Source of the DNA: Paraburkholderia sp. BCC1885
GTDB taxonomy: Bacteria > Pseudomonadota > Gammaproteobacteria > Burkholderiales > Burkholderiaceae
DNA: 64,000 nt
Direction: 5' to 3'
Assembly (NCBI RefSeq): GCF_900996235.1
Contig: NZ_CAAJGM010000208.1
Coordinates: 496,001-560,000, forward strand
Positions 36,981 to 46,517 of this stretch are shown here, in pieces. A model generated the notes under the pieces. It was not told the DNA's origin and did no database searches. It worked only from the letters and a program-made list of their open reading frames with translations. The translations under genes and the position numbers were made by a program. The number at the start of each line of letters is the position of its first letter. The first letter of the stretch is position 1.

Positions 36981-37999
36981 CACGCCCCCTCGCCGAGACG
37001 CACCGGCCGTCCTTCGCGCCACGAACGCGTCGCCGCCTCGGCCAGTTCCAGCGCCTTCAGGCCGTCCGCCACCGTCGTGCGCACCGGCTTGCCCTGCGTG
37101 ACTGCTTCGAAGAAATGCGCGATTTCCGCCGCGTAGGCCGCGCGGTAGCGTTCGAGGAAGAAGGCTTCGGGGACGTCGCTCGATACTTCCGTTTTCGAAT
37201 ACGCCACCACTTCCGTGGGCCGCACGTTACCGGCCTGCAGCATGCCCGTACTGCCAAGGACTTCGAAACGTTGGTCGTAGCCATACGCCGCGCGCCGCGC
37301 CGTGTTGATCTGGCATAGGCGCCCGCTCTTCGTGCGGATCGTCACCGCCGTGGCGTCGATATCGCCTGCTTCGGCGATCGCCGGGTCGCTCAGGCAGCTG
37401 CCGGTGGCATCCAGCGTCTCGGCTTCGTCGTCGAGAATCCAGCGGAAAATGTCGAAGTCGTGGATCAGCATGTCCTTGAAAATGCCGCCCGAATGCTTGA
37501 TGTATTCGACCGGCGGCGCACCCGGATCGCGGCTCGTCACGATCAGCATTTCCGGCGTGCCGATCTCGCCCGCGTCGATGCGCGCTTTCAATGCCGCAAA
37601 GGTCGGATCGAAACGGCGCTGAAAGCCGATCATGCACACCACGCCCGCTTTCGCCACCGCGTCCGCGCAGGCTCGTGCGCGCTCGAGCGTCAGGTCCACC
37701 GGCTTCTCGCAGAAAATATGCTTCTTTTGCGCCGTGGATTTCAGAATCAGGTCCGCGTGGGTGTCCGTGCTCGAACAGATCACCGTGGCGCCGATCGAGG
37801 CATCGCCCATCGCGCCGTCGATATCCGCCACCTGTGCGCCGTGCAGGGCCGCGAGCGAATTCGCCGCGTCCCGGTTCACGTCCACCACATATTTGAGCCG
37901 CACGCCCGGTTGCCGCGCGAGATTGGCCGCGTGAATCCGGCCGATGCGCCCGGCGCCGAACACGGCTACGTCGATTGTCTTGCCTGCCACGTCAGTCAT
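36980..37999 (-). CDS. iolG: Inositol 2-dehydrogenase
   Basis: A 339-residue Gfo/Idh/MocA enzyme, probably oxidising myo-inositol to scyllo-inosose with NAD+. It shows the nucleotide-binding VAVFGAGRIGRIHAANLA, the EKPVDLTLERA lysine motif and the family-specific GGIFKDMLIHDFDIFRWIL with the catalytic Asp/His. GGAGG precedes the ATG. Its 5' end overlaps the 3' end of the RpiR-type regulator gene by eight bases, so regulator, iolG and the second dehydrogenase form one leftward unit. Confidence 0.92.
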   Translation of the reverse strand: MTDVAGKTIDVAVFGAGRIGRIHAANLARQPGVRLKYVVDVNRDAANSLAALHGAQVADIDGAMGDASIGATVICSSTDTHADLILKSTAQKKHIFCEKPVDLTLERARACADAVAKAGVVCMIGFQRRFDPTFAALKARIDAGEIGTPEMLIVTSRDPGAPPVEYIKHSGGIFKDMLIHDFDIFRWILDDEAETLDATGSCLSDPAIAEAGDIDATAVTIRTKSGRLCQINTARRAAYGYDQRFEVLGSTGMLQAGNVRPTEVVAYSKTEVSSDVPEAFFLERYRAAYAAEIAHFFEAVTQGKPVRTTVADGLKALELAEAATRSWREGRPVRLGEGA

Positions 38000-38873
38000 C
38001 GTATCCTCCAGTGTCTTTCGATTCTTCTACGTTTAATTCCAGCTTGTACGCAAGCGCGATGAACAGCGCCTGGCACAGGCAGATGGTGCTGGTCAGCGAG
38101 CGGAACGCGAACGCGCTCCCCTCCTTCACATAAAGTTGCGTGGTGGCGTAGCGTGCGAGCGGCGACAACTGGCTGTCGCTGATCACCAGCGTCTTTGCCT
38201 GATGGTGATGCGCCACTCGTAAGCAGTACTGCGTTTCTTTGCCGTAGGGTGCGAAGCTGATCGCAATGACCACGTCGCCTTTGCGAACGCTGCGAATCTG
38301 TTCGCGATACATGCCGCCGAAGCCCGAGACCAGATGCACGCGCTTGGGCGTGTGCTGCAACGCGTAGACGATGTAGCTCGCCACCGGAAACGACCGCCGC
38401 ACGCCGACCACGTAGATATTGTCGGCCTGCTGCAGCATTTTCACGGCGGCGTCGAATTCCTTGTCGTCGAGACCCGCTTCGAGTTCTTCGAGACCGCCGC
38501 GCGAAGCCGCGATGAATTCTCGCGCCACCGAACCGCCCGACAGCGCACCCGGCTTCTCGTCGATCAGCTTGCGAATGCGTTGCTGATAACTCGGCGACGA
38601 GGTGCCGTGGCCGGTATACGCCTGACGAAACACCGCCTGCAGATCCGAGAAACCCGAAAAGCCGAAGCGCTGCGCAAACCGGACCACCGCCGAGGGATGC
38701 ACGCCGCAACTCGCGGCGATGTCGCTGGTGCGATCGACCATGACGCTGGAACGATGCTGCTCGATATACGTTGCGACGCTCTTCAACTGACGCGGCAACG
38801 ACTCGTAGTTTTCCGCGATGCGCTGCATCAAATCTTCGACACTCGACAACTCTTCCGTACCGTCTTCCGCCAT
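37992..38873 (-). CDS. iolR: RpiR-family transcriptional regulator, probable IolR
   Basis: A 293-residue regulator with an N-terminal HTH_6 domain (about residues 10-90; GVHPSAVVRFAQRFGFSGFS is the recognition region) and a C-terminal SIS phosphosugar-binding domain (about 130-260; NIYVVGVRRSFPVASYIVYA). RpiR-type IolR repressors control inositol genes in rhizobia and other proteobacteria, responding to a phosphorylated intermediate. It is divergent from the transporter-iol operon; the spacer carries GGAA-N6-TTCC. The gene name is inferred from context. Confidence 0.88.
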   Translation of the reverse strand: MAEDGTEELSSVEDLMQRIAENYESLPRQLKSVATYIEQHRSSVMVDRTSDIAASCGVHPSAVVRFAQRFGFSGFSDLQAVFRQAYTGHGTSSPSYQQRIRKLIDEKPGALSGGSVAREFIAASRGGLEELEAGLDDKEFDAAVKMLQQADNIYVVGVRRSFPVASYIVYALQHTPKRVHLVSGFGGMYREQIRSVRKGDVVIAISFAPYGKETQYCLRVAHHHQAKTLVISDSQLSPLARYATTQLYVKEGSAFAFRSLTSTICLCQALFIALAYKLELNVEESKDTGGYDD

Positions 38874-38969
38874 GGCTCTTCCTTTACCGCTTTATTGCGC
38901 TGCAAAACGGCGCCCACATAGGCTCCGCGCATTGCACTGACGCTGCCGATTATAGGCAGGCGCTTCGTC

Positions 38970-38991
38970 AAATGGAACATATTTTCCATTT
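38970..38991. promoter_or_regulatory. Palindrome with GGAA-N6-TTCC, probable IolR operator
   Basis: AAATGGAA and TTCCATTT are perfect inverted arms around CATATT. The core matches GGAA-N6-TTCC, which I recall as the IolR-binding motif of Sinorhizobium. A second small palindrome, ATGAAA-T-TTTCAT, lies at 39001-39013. Both sit in the spacer between iolR and the transporter operon. Confidence 0.65.
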
Positions 38992-39151
38992 TTCTTTGTC
39001 ATGAAATTTTCATTGCAACACGGCAAAAGTTGGCCTACTCTTGGTTTTGAGCGATGGCGATGCGAGCTGCGTGAAAACGCTAAGAGGGCTTGCAGGTATG
39101 AAGAAAGCCAGACGCTCCCTTCAATAACGAAGACCGAGAAAGGTGGAGACA

Positions 39152-40198
39152 ATGAGACTTTGCAATGGCAAGGCAACGCTGAAGATTCTGGTAGCGGCAC
39201 TGGCACTCACGGCGGGCCTGGCCGCCACGACCGCGGCCCGCGCGGCCGATGCGCACTTCGTGTTGATCAGCCACGCGCCGGATTCCGATTCCTGGTGGAA
39301 CACCATCAAGAACGCCATCAAACAGGCCGACGAAGATTTCAACGTCGAGACCGACTACCGCAACCCGCCTAACGGCGACATCGCCGACATGGCGCGCCTG
39401 ATCGAACAGGCGGCCGCGCGCAACTACGATGGCGTGATCGTCACCATTGCCGACTTCGACGTGCTGAAGGGCTCCATCGGCAAGGTCACCGAAAAGCACA
39501 TTCCGCTCGTCACGATCAATTCGGGCACCGAACAGCAGAGCGCGGATCTGGGCGCGGTCATGCATATCGGCCAACCGGAATATACGGCGGGCAAGGCCGC
39601 CGGCGAAAAGGCCAAGGCGGCCGGCGTCAAATCGTTCCTGTGCGTGAATCACTACGCCACCAATCCGGCTTCGTTCGAACGCTGCCGAGGCTTTGCCGAC
39701 GCGCTCGGCGTCGACTTCAAGACCTCCACGCTCGACGCCGGCACGGACCCGACCGGCGTCCAGTCGAAAGTGAGCGCGTATCTGCGCAATCACCCGGATA
39801 CCGGCGGCGTGCTCGCACTCGGCCCGCTCTCGGCTGCGCCGACCATCAAGGCCGTGCAGCAGATGGGCCTCGCCGGCAAGATCTGGTTCGCCACCTTCGA
39901 CTTCGACGATGACATCGCCAAGGCCATCAAGGACGGCACGATCAAGTTCGCCATCGACCAGCAGCCCTATCTGCAGGGTTATATCGCGGTAGCCGTGCTG
40001 GCCATCGTCAAGCACGACCACACCACCGACCCGGTCAAGATCCGCCAGATCCTTCAGGCCAATCCGAAGTTCCAGGCACGTCTGTCCACCTACGGTCTCG
40101 CCCCTTCCTATGGACCGCGCAATATCGGCTCAGGCCCGGGCTTCATTACGAAGGAGAACGTCGACAAGGTGATCCAGTACGCTGGTCAGTATCGCTAA
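39152..40198 (+). CDS. Sugar (inositol) ABC transporter, periplasmic binding protein
   Basis: A 348-residue periplasmic-binding protein type 1 (Peripla_BP_4). A Sec signal peptide covers about residues 1-32, probably cleaved after AARA. The mature part has the two-lobe sugar-binding pattern (HFVLISHAPDSDSWWNTIKN, GVIVTIADFDVLKG, WFATFDFDDDIAKAI). It is first in the rightward operon and would deliver inositol to the permease. The ATG at 39152 follows AGGTGGAGAC. The substrate is inferred from the adjacent iol genes; the gene order resembles frcBCA of Sinorhizobium. Confidence 0.92.
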   Translation: MRLCNGKATLKILVAALALTAGLAATTAARAADAHFVLISHAPDSDSWWNTIKNAIKQADEDFNVETDYRNPPNGDIADMARLIEQAAARNYDGVIVTIADFDVLKGSIGKVTEKHIPLVTINSGTEQQSADLGAVMHIGQPEYTAGKAAGEKAKAAGVKSFLCVNHYATNPASFERCRGFADALGVDFKTSTLDAGTDPTGVQSKVSAYLRNHPDTGGVLALGPLSAAPTIKAVQQMGLAGKIWFATFDFDDDIAKAIKDGTIKFAIDQQPYLQGYIAVAVLAIVKHDHTTDPVKIRQILQANPKFQARLSTYGLAPSYGPRNIGSGPGFITKENVDKVIQYAGQYR

Positions 40199-40218
40199 GC
40201 AATGTCGCATTGAGTTCG

Positions 40219-40245
40219 GGTACGGGGCCAACGCGGCCCTGTACC
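40219..40245 (+). other. Intercistronic hairpin between binding-protein and permease genes
   Basis: Arms GGTACGGGGCC and GGCCCTGTACC pair over 11 bp with one G-U wobble around a five-base loop. It lacks a T run. Such hairpins after binding-protein genes commonly protect the upstream message and lower expression of the downstream permease genes. Confidence 0.6.
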
Positions 40246-40395
40246 GGCAGGCCCGAGGGGAAGCGCGCCGCCAGCGGCGCACCCGCCGCCCTTCGCAATG
40301 TGTCAGCCGCACTTCATTTGCATTTCATCTGCATCAAGCGCCTTCAGGCGCAGCGTCGTCACGGCGCCTGCGCCGGCGCATCAAGGAGAGCTTCA

Positions 40396-41568
40396 ATGGG
40401 CGTCGCCAACCCTTTCCACGCCAAACATCACCCTTCCGACCAGGACGCGGCCAACGCCGCGGCGTCCGGCCCCGCTGCGGCGGCAGACGAACGGGTGCGT
40501 CGCGAATCGTGGTTCAAACACCTGCTGAGCCGGCCGGAATTCGCCGCCCTTGCCGGCACCGTGATGGTGTTCCTGGTGTTCGGGCTCTCGGCCGGCAATT
40601 CCGGCATGTTCAATCTCGACGGCGTGATGAACTGGTCGCAGGTCGCCGCCTACCTCGGCATCATCTCGGTGGGCGCGTGTCTGCTGATGATCGCCGGTGA
40701 GTTCGACCTTTCGATCGGTTCGATGATCGGCTTCTCCGGCATGATGGTCGCACTGCCGACGATGTACTTCCACTGGCCGATCGCCTTGTCCATCGTGTTC
40801 GCGTTCGCCGGTTCCATGCTGCTCGGCGCGCTGAACGGCTACCTCGTGATGCGCACGCGGCTGCCCTCCTTCATCGTGACGCTGGCGTTCCTGTTTATTC
40901 TGCGCGGCCTCACGCTCGCACTCTCGGTGATGTTTGCGGACCGCACCATCATTTCGGGGGTCGGCGACGTCGCCGCGCACGATTGGCTCGCGCATGCCCT
41001 GTTCCAGGGTGTCGCATTCAAGGGCCTCTTCACCTGGCTTGGACATATCGGCGTGGTCAAGCTGCTCGACAGCGGCCTGCCTCTCGTCCCCGGGATTCCG
41101 AAAGTGATCCTCTGGTGGTTCGCGCTCGCGGCGATCTGCGCCTTCGTCCTCGCCAAAACGCAGTTCGGCAACTGGATCTTCGCCGTGGGCGGCGACTCCA
41201 ATGCGGCGAAGAATGTCGGCGTACCGGTGCGTCGCGTGAAGATTTCGCTGTTCGTGCTGACCGCGTTCTGCTCCTGCCTCTATTCGGTCCTGCAGGTGTG
41301 CGACATCGGTTCAGCAGCGGCGGATCGCGGCCTGCAGGCGGAATTCGAAGCCATCATCGCGGCGGTGATCGGCGGCACCTTGCTGACCGGCGGCTATGGC
41401 TCGGTGGTTGGCGCATCGTTCGGAGCACTGATCTTCGGTGTCGTGCAGATCGGCATTACCTATACGAACATCGATTCGGACTGGTTCCGCGTTTTCCTCG
41501 GCGCGATGCTGCTGTTCGCGGTGCTGTTCAACCACTACGTGCGCAGCCGCGTCGCGGCGGCCCGCTAA
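40396..41568 (+). CDS. Sugar (inositol) ABC transporter permease
   Basis: A 390-residue inner-membrane permease of the RbsC/FrcC type, with an Ala-rich cytoplasmic N-terminus and about ten helices. The conserved stretches are GACLLMIAGEFDLSIGSMIG and LQAEFEAIIAAVIGGTLLTG, the latter being the region that contacts the ATPase. AAGGAGAGCTTCA precedes the ATG. It lies between the binding-protein and ATPase genes of the same system. Confidence 0.93.
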   Translation: MGVANPFHAKHHPSDQDAANAAASGPAAAADERVRRESWFKHLLSRPEFAALAGTVMVFLVFGLSAGNSGMFNLDGVMNWSQVAAYLGIISVGACLLMIAGEFDLSIGSMIGFSGMMVALPTMYFHWPIALSIVFAFAGSMLLGALNGYLVMRTRLPSFIVTLAFLFILRGLTLALSVMFADRTIISGVGDVAAHDWLAHALFQGVAFKGLFTWLGHIGVVKLLDSGLPLVPGIPKVILWWFALAAICAFVLAKTQFGNWIFAVGGDSNAAKNVGVPVRRVKISLFVLTAFCSCLYSVLQVCDIGSAAADRGLQAEFEAIIAAVIGGTLLTGGYGSVVGASFGALIFGVVQIGITYTNIDSDWFRVFLGAMLLFAVLFNHYVRSRVAAAR

Positions 41569-41581
41569 GCGAGAGTCCATC

Positions 41582-42436
41582 ATGAACACTCCATTGAATC
41601 CCACGGCTGATACGGCAGCTTCGCAAGCAACTGTCAAAACGCAGCCCGCGGACGGCGACTATATCCTCGCGCTCGAAAACGTCAGCCGCTACTTCGGCAA
41701 CGTGATTGCGCTGAAGGACATCACTTTGCGCTTAAGGCGCGGCGAAGTGCATTGCCTGCTGGGCGACAACGGCGCCGGCAAATCCACGCTGATCAAGACG
41801 CTCGCAGGCGTGCATCAGCCGAGCGAAGGCACTTATCTGGTCGACGGCAAGCCGGTGCGTTTCACCTCGCCCAAAGACGCGCTCGACCTCGGTATCGCCA
41901 CCGTTTATCAGGATCTTGCATTGGTGCCGCTGCTGTCGGTGGCGCGCAATTTCTTCATGGGACGCGAGCCGCAGAAAAAACTGTTTGGCTTTATCAACGT
42001 GATGGATCTCGACCATTGCGCCAGCGCCTCGCGCGACAAGCTCGCGGAAATGGGCATCAACGTGCGCGACCCGCATCAGCCGATCGGCACGATGTCGGGC
42101 GGCGAAAAGCAATGCCTAGCGATTGCGCGGGCGATTCACTTTGGCGCCCGCGTGCTGATTCTCGACGAACCGACGGCGGCGCTCGGCGTGAAGCAGAGTT
42201 TCAACGTGCTGAAGCTGATCCACACTGCGCGCGCCAAAGGCATCTCGGTGATCTTCATCACGCACAACGTGCATCACGCGTATCCGATCGGCGATTCGTT
42301 CACGCTGCTCAATCGCGGCAAGTCGCTCGGCACCTTCACCAAGGACACCATCAGCAAGGACGAAGTGCTCGACATGATGGCCGGCGGTGCCGAGATGCAG
42401 AAGATGATCGGCGAACTCGAAGGCGCGACGATCTGA
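41582..42436 (+). CDS. Sugar (inositol) ABC transporter ATP-binding protein
   Basis: A 284-residue single ATP-binding cassette. Walker A is GDNGAGKST (residues 61-69), the Q-loop is VYQDLALVP, the signature is MSGGEKQ, Walker B is RVLILDEPTAAL and the switch histidine is in FITHN. Unlike RbsA/MglA-type sugar importers it has one cassette rather than two, so it presumably dimerises, as FrcA does. The signature differs from canonical LSGGQ by an inserted-looking GEKQ. It starts 13 bases after the permease stop. Confidence 0.93.
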   Translation: MNTPLNPTADTAASQATVKTQPADGDYILALENVSRYFGNVIALKDITLRLRRGEVHCLLGDNGAGKSTLIKTLAGVHQPSEGTYLVDGKPVRFTSPKDALDLGIATVYQDLALVPLLSVARNFFMGREPQKKLFGFINVMDLDHCASASRDKLAEMGINVRDPHQPIGTMSGGEKQCLAIARAIHFGARVLILDEPTAALGVKQSFNVLKLIHTARAKGISVIFITHNVHHAYPIGDSFTLLNRGKSLGTFTKDTISKDEVLDMMAGGAEMQKMIGELEGATI

Positions 42437-42530
42437 TCCGCGCCATGCAGCGGATGCACGGCCCATGCCCCGCAGCAGCCGCGTTTCACCCTTGCCGCCA
42501 AGTCACGCGTTAGGACATACAGGACATTCC

Positions 42531-44555
42531 ATGGCTCTCACCAGCACCCCCACGCCGTCCGTTGCCGGCCGCTTCGCGCCGGACCGCAGCCGCGACATCA
42601 TCTGCCTTGGCCGGCTCGCGGTGGATCTTTACGCCCAACAGGTCGGCGCCCGTCTCGAGGACGTATCGAGCTTCGCCAAATATCTCGGCGGCTCGTCGGC
42701 GAATATCGCGTTCGGTTGCGCGCGACTCGGGCTTGCTTCGGCGATGCTCGCGCGCGTCGGCAACGACCATATGGGCCGCTTTCTCACCGAAACGCTCAGC
42801 AAGGAAGGTTGCGACATCAGCCACGTGCGCGTCGACCATGAACGCCTGACCGCGCTCGTGATACTGGGCCTGAAAGACCGCGACACCTTCCCGCTGATTT
42901 TCTACCGCGAAAACTGCGCCGATATGGCCGTCGATGAAGCCGATTTCGACGAAGCATTCATCGCTTCATCGAAAGCCCTGCTGATCACCGGCACGCACTT
43001 CTCCACCGAGCAGGTCAACCGTACCAGCCGCCGCGCGCTCGATCACGCGCGCCGCCACAACGTGCGCACGGTGCTCGATATCGACTACCGTCCAGTGCTG
43101 TGGGGACTCACCGGCAAGGCCGACGGCGAGACCCGTTTCGTGGCCAATGAAGATGTCACGGCACACCTCCAGCGCATTTTGCCGTTGATCGATCTGGTGA
43201 TCGGCACCGAAGAAGAATTCCGCATTGCCGGCGGCAAGGCGGAATTGATCGACGCCCTCGCGATGGTGCGCGCCGTCACGCCCGCGACGCTGGTGGTCAA
43301 GCGCGGCCCGCTCGGCTGCCAGATCATCGACGGCGCCGTGCCGGCCTCGCTCGACGACGCGCCGCTTCACGGCGGTGTCGAAGTGGAAGTGCTGAACGTG
43401 CTTGGCGCGGGCGATGCCTTCGCCTCCGGCTTTCTCTCCGGCTGGCTGCGCGACGAACCGCTCGAAGCGTGCGCGCGCGCCGCGAATGCCAGCGGCGCGC
43501 TGGTGGTGTCGCGCCATGGCTGTGCCCCGGCAATGCCGACGCCCGCCGAGCTCGACTACTTCCTCTCCGAAGCGAAAGCCGATCCGCAGCGCATGCGCCG
43601 CCCCGATCGCGATGCGAAACTCGCGCGGCTACATCGTGTCTCTCCGGCCCGCAAGCAATGGGACGAAGTGCTCGGCTTCGCGTTCGATCACCGCAACCAG
43701 CTTTTCGATCTGGCCCAGCAGACCGGCGCGGACGAAGCGCGCATCGCCCGCCTCAAGAGCCTGTTCGTCGAAGCCGTCGCGCAGACCGAGAGCGCGCTTG
43801 ATCTGCAGGGACGCATCGGAGTCCTGATCGATGACCGCTACGGCCAGGACGCATTGAACGCTGCGACAGGACGTGGCTGGTGGATCGGCCGTCCGGTGGA
43901 GTTGCCGGGCTCGGTGCCGCTGGTATTCGACCACGGACGCTCGATCGGCACCTCGCTGATCGCCTGGCCGCAGGAACACGTCGTGAAATGCCTCGTGCAG
44001 TTTCATCCCGACGAGCCCATCGAGCAACGCCTCGAACAGGAAGCGCAATTGCGCGCCCTGTACGACGCCACCCAGGCGAGCGGTCATGAACTGCTGCTCG
44101 AAGTGATTCCACCCAGGCACGCGCATCTGCCGAACGGTTCGGACACGGTGTATCGCGCATTGAAACGTCTGTACAACATCGGCATCTATCCGGAGTGGTG
44201 GAAGCTGGAGCCGATGGAAGCAGCGCAGTGGCAAGCCGTCGATGCATTGATCGCCGAACGCGATCCGTACTGCCGTGGCGTGGTGCTGCTCGGCTTATCC
44301 GCTGCGGTCGAACAGCTTAACGAGGGCTTCCGGGCGGCGGCGCAGTCGGCTACCTGCCGCGGCTTCACGGTGGGCCGGACGATTTTCCACGAGCCGAGCC
44401 ATGCGTGGCTCGCCGGCTCCATCAGCGACGACGAACTGATCTCGCGCGTGCGGCAGACCTTCGAAACATTGATCGAATCGTGGCGCGCCACGCGCGGCAG
44501 TGCCGCGCCGCACGGCGCCACACCGCAACCCATTCACCAGGAGCAAGCTGCATGA
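42531..44555 (+). CDS. iolC: 5-dehydro-2-deoxygluconokinase fused to a DUF2090 aldolase-like domain
   Basis: A 674-residue fusion. Residues about 20-345 are a PfkB-family kinase (CLGRLAVDLYAQQVGA; the catalytic Asp295 in GAGDAFASGF) that phosphorylates 2-deoxy-5-keto-gluconate. Residues about 365-665 are DUF2090, an aldolase-like TIM barrel (GFAFDHRNQLFDLAQQTGAD, LVQFHPDEP, GIYPEWWKLEP) believed to cleave the phosphorylated product, the IolJ step. No separate iolJ is present, which supports that role. Its stop overlaps the iolD ATG (ATGA). The kinase assignment is firm; the aldolase activity is inferred. Confidence 0.93.
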   Translation: MALTSTPTPSVAGRFAPDRSRDIICLGRLAVDLYAQQVGARLEDVSSFAKYLGGSSANIAFGCARLGLASAMLARVGNDHMGRFLTETLSKEGCDISHVRVDHERLTALVILGLKDRDTFPLIFYRENCADMAVDEADFDEAFIASSKALLITGTHFSTEQVNRTSRRALDHARRHNVRTVLDIDYRPVLWGLTGKADGETRFVANEDVTAHLQRILPLIDLVIGTEEEFRIAGGKAELIDALAMVRAVTPATLVVKRGPLGCQIIDGAVPASLDDAPLHGGVEVEVLNVLGAGDAFASGFLSGWLRDEPLEACARAANASGALVVSRHGCAPAMPTPAELDYFLSEAKADPQRMRRPDRDAKLARLHRVSPARKQWDEVLGFAFDHRNQLFDLAQQTGADEARIARLKSLFVEAVAQTESALDLQGRIGVLIDDRYGQDALNAATGRGWWIGRPVELPGSVPLVFDHGRSIGTSLIAWPQEHVVKCLVQFHPDEPIEQRLEQEAQLRALYDATQASGHELLLEVIPPRHAHLPNGSDTVYRALKRLYNIGIYPEWWKLEPMEAAQWQAVDALIAERDPYCRGVVLLGLSAAVEQLNEGFRAAAQSATCRGFTVGRTIFHEPSHAWLAGSISDDELISRVRQTFETLIESWRATRGSAAPHGATPQPIHQEQAA

Positions 44556-46507
44556 ACCAGCGCATCTTGCATCACGATACGAGTCCCGCCTTTTCCGCAT
44601 CGGCATCTGCGGCGCCGGCCGCGGGTACCGTGCGGCTGACCATGGCGCAGGCGATGATCCGCTACCTCGCGGCGCAGCGCGTCAGGACCGAGGACGGCGC
44701 CGGCATCGAGCCGCTGTTCGGCGGCGTCTTCGCGATCTTCGGTCACGGCAACGTGGCGGGGATCGGCGAGGCGCTGTACCAGCATCGCAAGGAATTGCCG
44801 ACACTGCGCGCACACAACGAGCAGGCCATGGCACACAGCGCGATCGCCTACGCGAAGGCGCATTTCCGGCGCAGGATGATGGCGGTCACCACGTCGATCG
44901 GCCCTGGCGCGACGAATCTGCTGACCGCTGCGGCCCTCGCGCACGTGAACCGCCTGCCGGTTCTGCTGTTGCCCGGCGACGTCTTCATCACGCGTGCGCC
45001 GGACCCGGTGCTGCAGCAGGTCGAGGACTTCAACGACGGCGGCATCTCCGCCAACGACGCGTTCAAGCCGGTCTCGCGCTACTTCGATCGCATCGTGCAT
45101 CCCGCGCAATTGCTGACGGCGCTGCCACGCGCGATTCGCGTGCTGACCGACGCCGCGTTGTGCGGACCGGTCACGCTTGCTTTGCCGCAGGACATCCAGG
45201 CCACCGCATGGGATTTCCCGGCGGAGTTCTTTGAACCGCGCGTCATCAACTTTCATGCTCCTGCACCGGTTGTCGAAGAGATCAGCGCCGCGGTCGAGCG
45301 CTTGCGTCAAGCAAGGCGGCCGATGATCGTCGCCGGCGGCGGCGTGCTGTACGGCCACGCAACCCATGCGCTGCAGGCGTTCGCGAGCGCGTATGGGATC
45401 CCTGTGGCGGAGACCCAGGCCGGCAAGGGCTCGCTCGCCTGGAACGATCCGCTCAACACGGGCGCGCTCGGCGTGACCGGCTCGCCCGCGGCAAACGCCC
45501 TCGCGCACGACGCCGATTGCGTGCTCGCCATCGGCACCCGTTTGCAGGACTTCACGACGGGCTCGAACACGCTGTTCACCCAGGCCGACGTGATTGGCAT
45601 CAATGCGAATGCCTTCGACGGCCTCAAGCATCGCGGCCAGGTCGTGGAGGCCGATGCGCGCCTCGCGCTCGGCGCGCTCACCACCGAACTCAGCGGCTGG
45701 CGCGCCGATCCGGGCTGGACCGCGCGGGCGCAAAAGCTCGCCGCCGACTGGCGCGACACCGTGGGCATGCTCACGCACGCGCCGCAACACGAATCCGTGC
45801 TGCCTTACGACGCGGACGTGATCGGCGCGGTGCAACGCTCGAGCGCCACCTCGGCGACGGACGACATCGTCGTTTGCGCGGCAGGCACGCTGCCCGCCGA
45901 ATTGCACAAGCTATGGCGCGCGGGCCGTCCCGGTGCGTATCACGTCGAATACGGCTATTCGTGCATGGGCTACGAGATCGCCGGCGGTCTCGGTGCGAAA
46001 CTGGCGCGGCCCGAGCGCGACGTGATCGTGATGGTGGGCGACGGCAGTTACCTGATGCTGAACAGCGAGATCGCCACTTCGGTGATGCTCGGCGCCAAGC
46101 TGATCATTGTCGTGCTCGACAATCGCGGCTACGGTTGCATCAATCGACTACAACAGGCTTGTGGCGGCGCGCCGTTCAACAACATGTTCGACGATTGCGA
46201 GCAGGGTCCGCTCGGCGCACCACCGGTCGACTTTGCCGCTCACGCGCGCGCGCTCGGCGCGCAGTCCGAACACGTCGCCAACGTGGCCGAACTCGAAGCC
46301 GCGCTGCAACGTGCGCGCGCCGCCGATCGCACCTATCTGATCAGCATCGACACCGACGCCGCCCGCACCACCGACGACGGCGGCTGGTGGTGGGAAGTGG
46401 CCGTGCCGGAAGTGTCGCCGCGCGAAGGCGTGCGCGCTGCGCGTGCGCAATACGAAACCCATCTTGCCGAGCGCGCCAGGGCCGCCGGCGACGCCAAACA
46501 TGATTGA
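44552..46507 (+). CDS. iolD: 3D-(3,5/4)-trihydroxycyclohexane-1,2-dione acylhydrolase
   Basis: A 651-residue ThDP-dependent enzyme that hydrolytically opens the ring of trihydroxycyclohexane-dione to 5-deoxy-glucuronate. It has the three acetolactate-synthase-like domains: the N-terminal Pyr domain with the activating Glu in RAHNEQAMAH, a central domain (about 225-360), and the C-terminal PP domain with MVGDGSYLMLNSEIATSVML and VVLDNRGYGCINRLQQA as the ThDP/Mg motif. The start at 44552 follows CAGGAGCAAGCTGC and overlaps the iolC stop, giving tight coupling. Confidence 0.95.
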   Translation: MNQRILHHDTSPAFSASASAAPAAGTVRLTMAQAMIRYLAAQRVRTEDGAGIEPLFGGVFAIFGHGNVAGIGEALYQHRKELPTLRAHNEQAMAHSAIAYAKAHFRRRMMAVTTSIGPGATNLLTAAALAHVNRLPVLLLPGDVFITRAPDPVLQQVEDFNDGGISANDAFKPVSRYFDRIVHPAQLLTALPRAIRVLTDAALCGPVTLALPQDIQATAWDFPAEFFEPRVINFHAPAPVVEEISAAVERLRQARRPMIVAGGGVLYGHATHALQAFASAYGIPVAETQAGKGSLAWNDPLNTGALGVTGSPAANALAHDADCVLAIGTRLQDFTTGSNTLFTQADVIGINANAFDGLKHRGQVVEADARLALGALTTELSGWRADPGWTARAQKLAADWRDTVGMLTHAPQHESVLPYDADVIGAVQRSSATSATDDIVVCAAGTLPAELHKLWRAGRPGAYHVEYGYSCMGYEIAGGLGAKLARPERDVIVMVGDGSYLMLNSEIATSVMLGAKLIIVVLDNRGYGCINRLQQACGGAPFNNMFDDCEQGPLGAPPVDFAAHARALGAQSEHVANVAELEAALQRARAADRTYLISIDTDAARTTDDGGWWWEVAVPEVSPREGVRAARAQYETHLAERARAAGDAKHD

Positions 46508-46517
46508 GGACGCTGGC

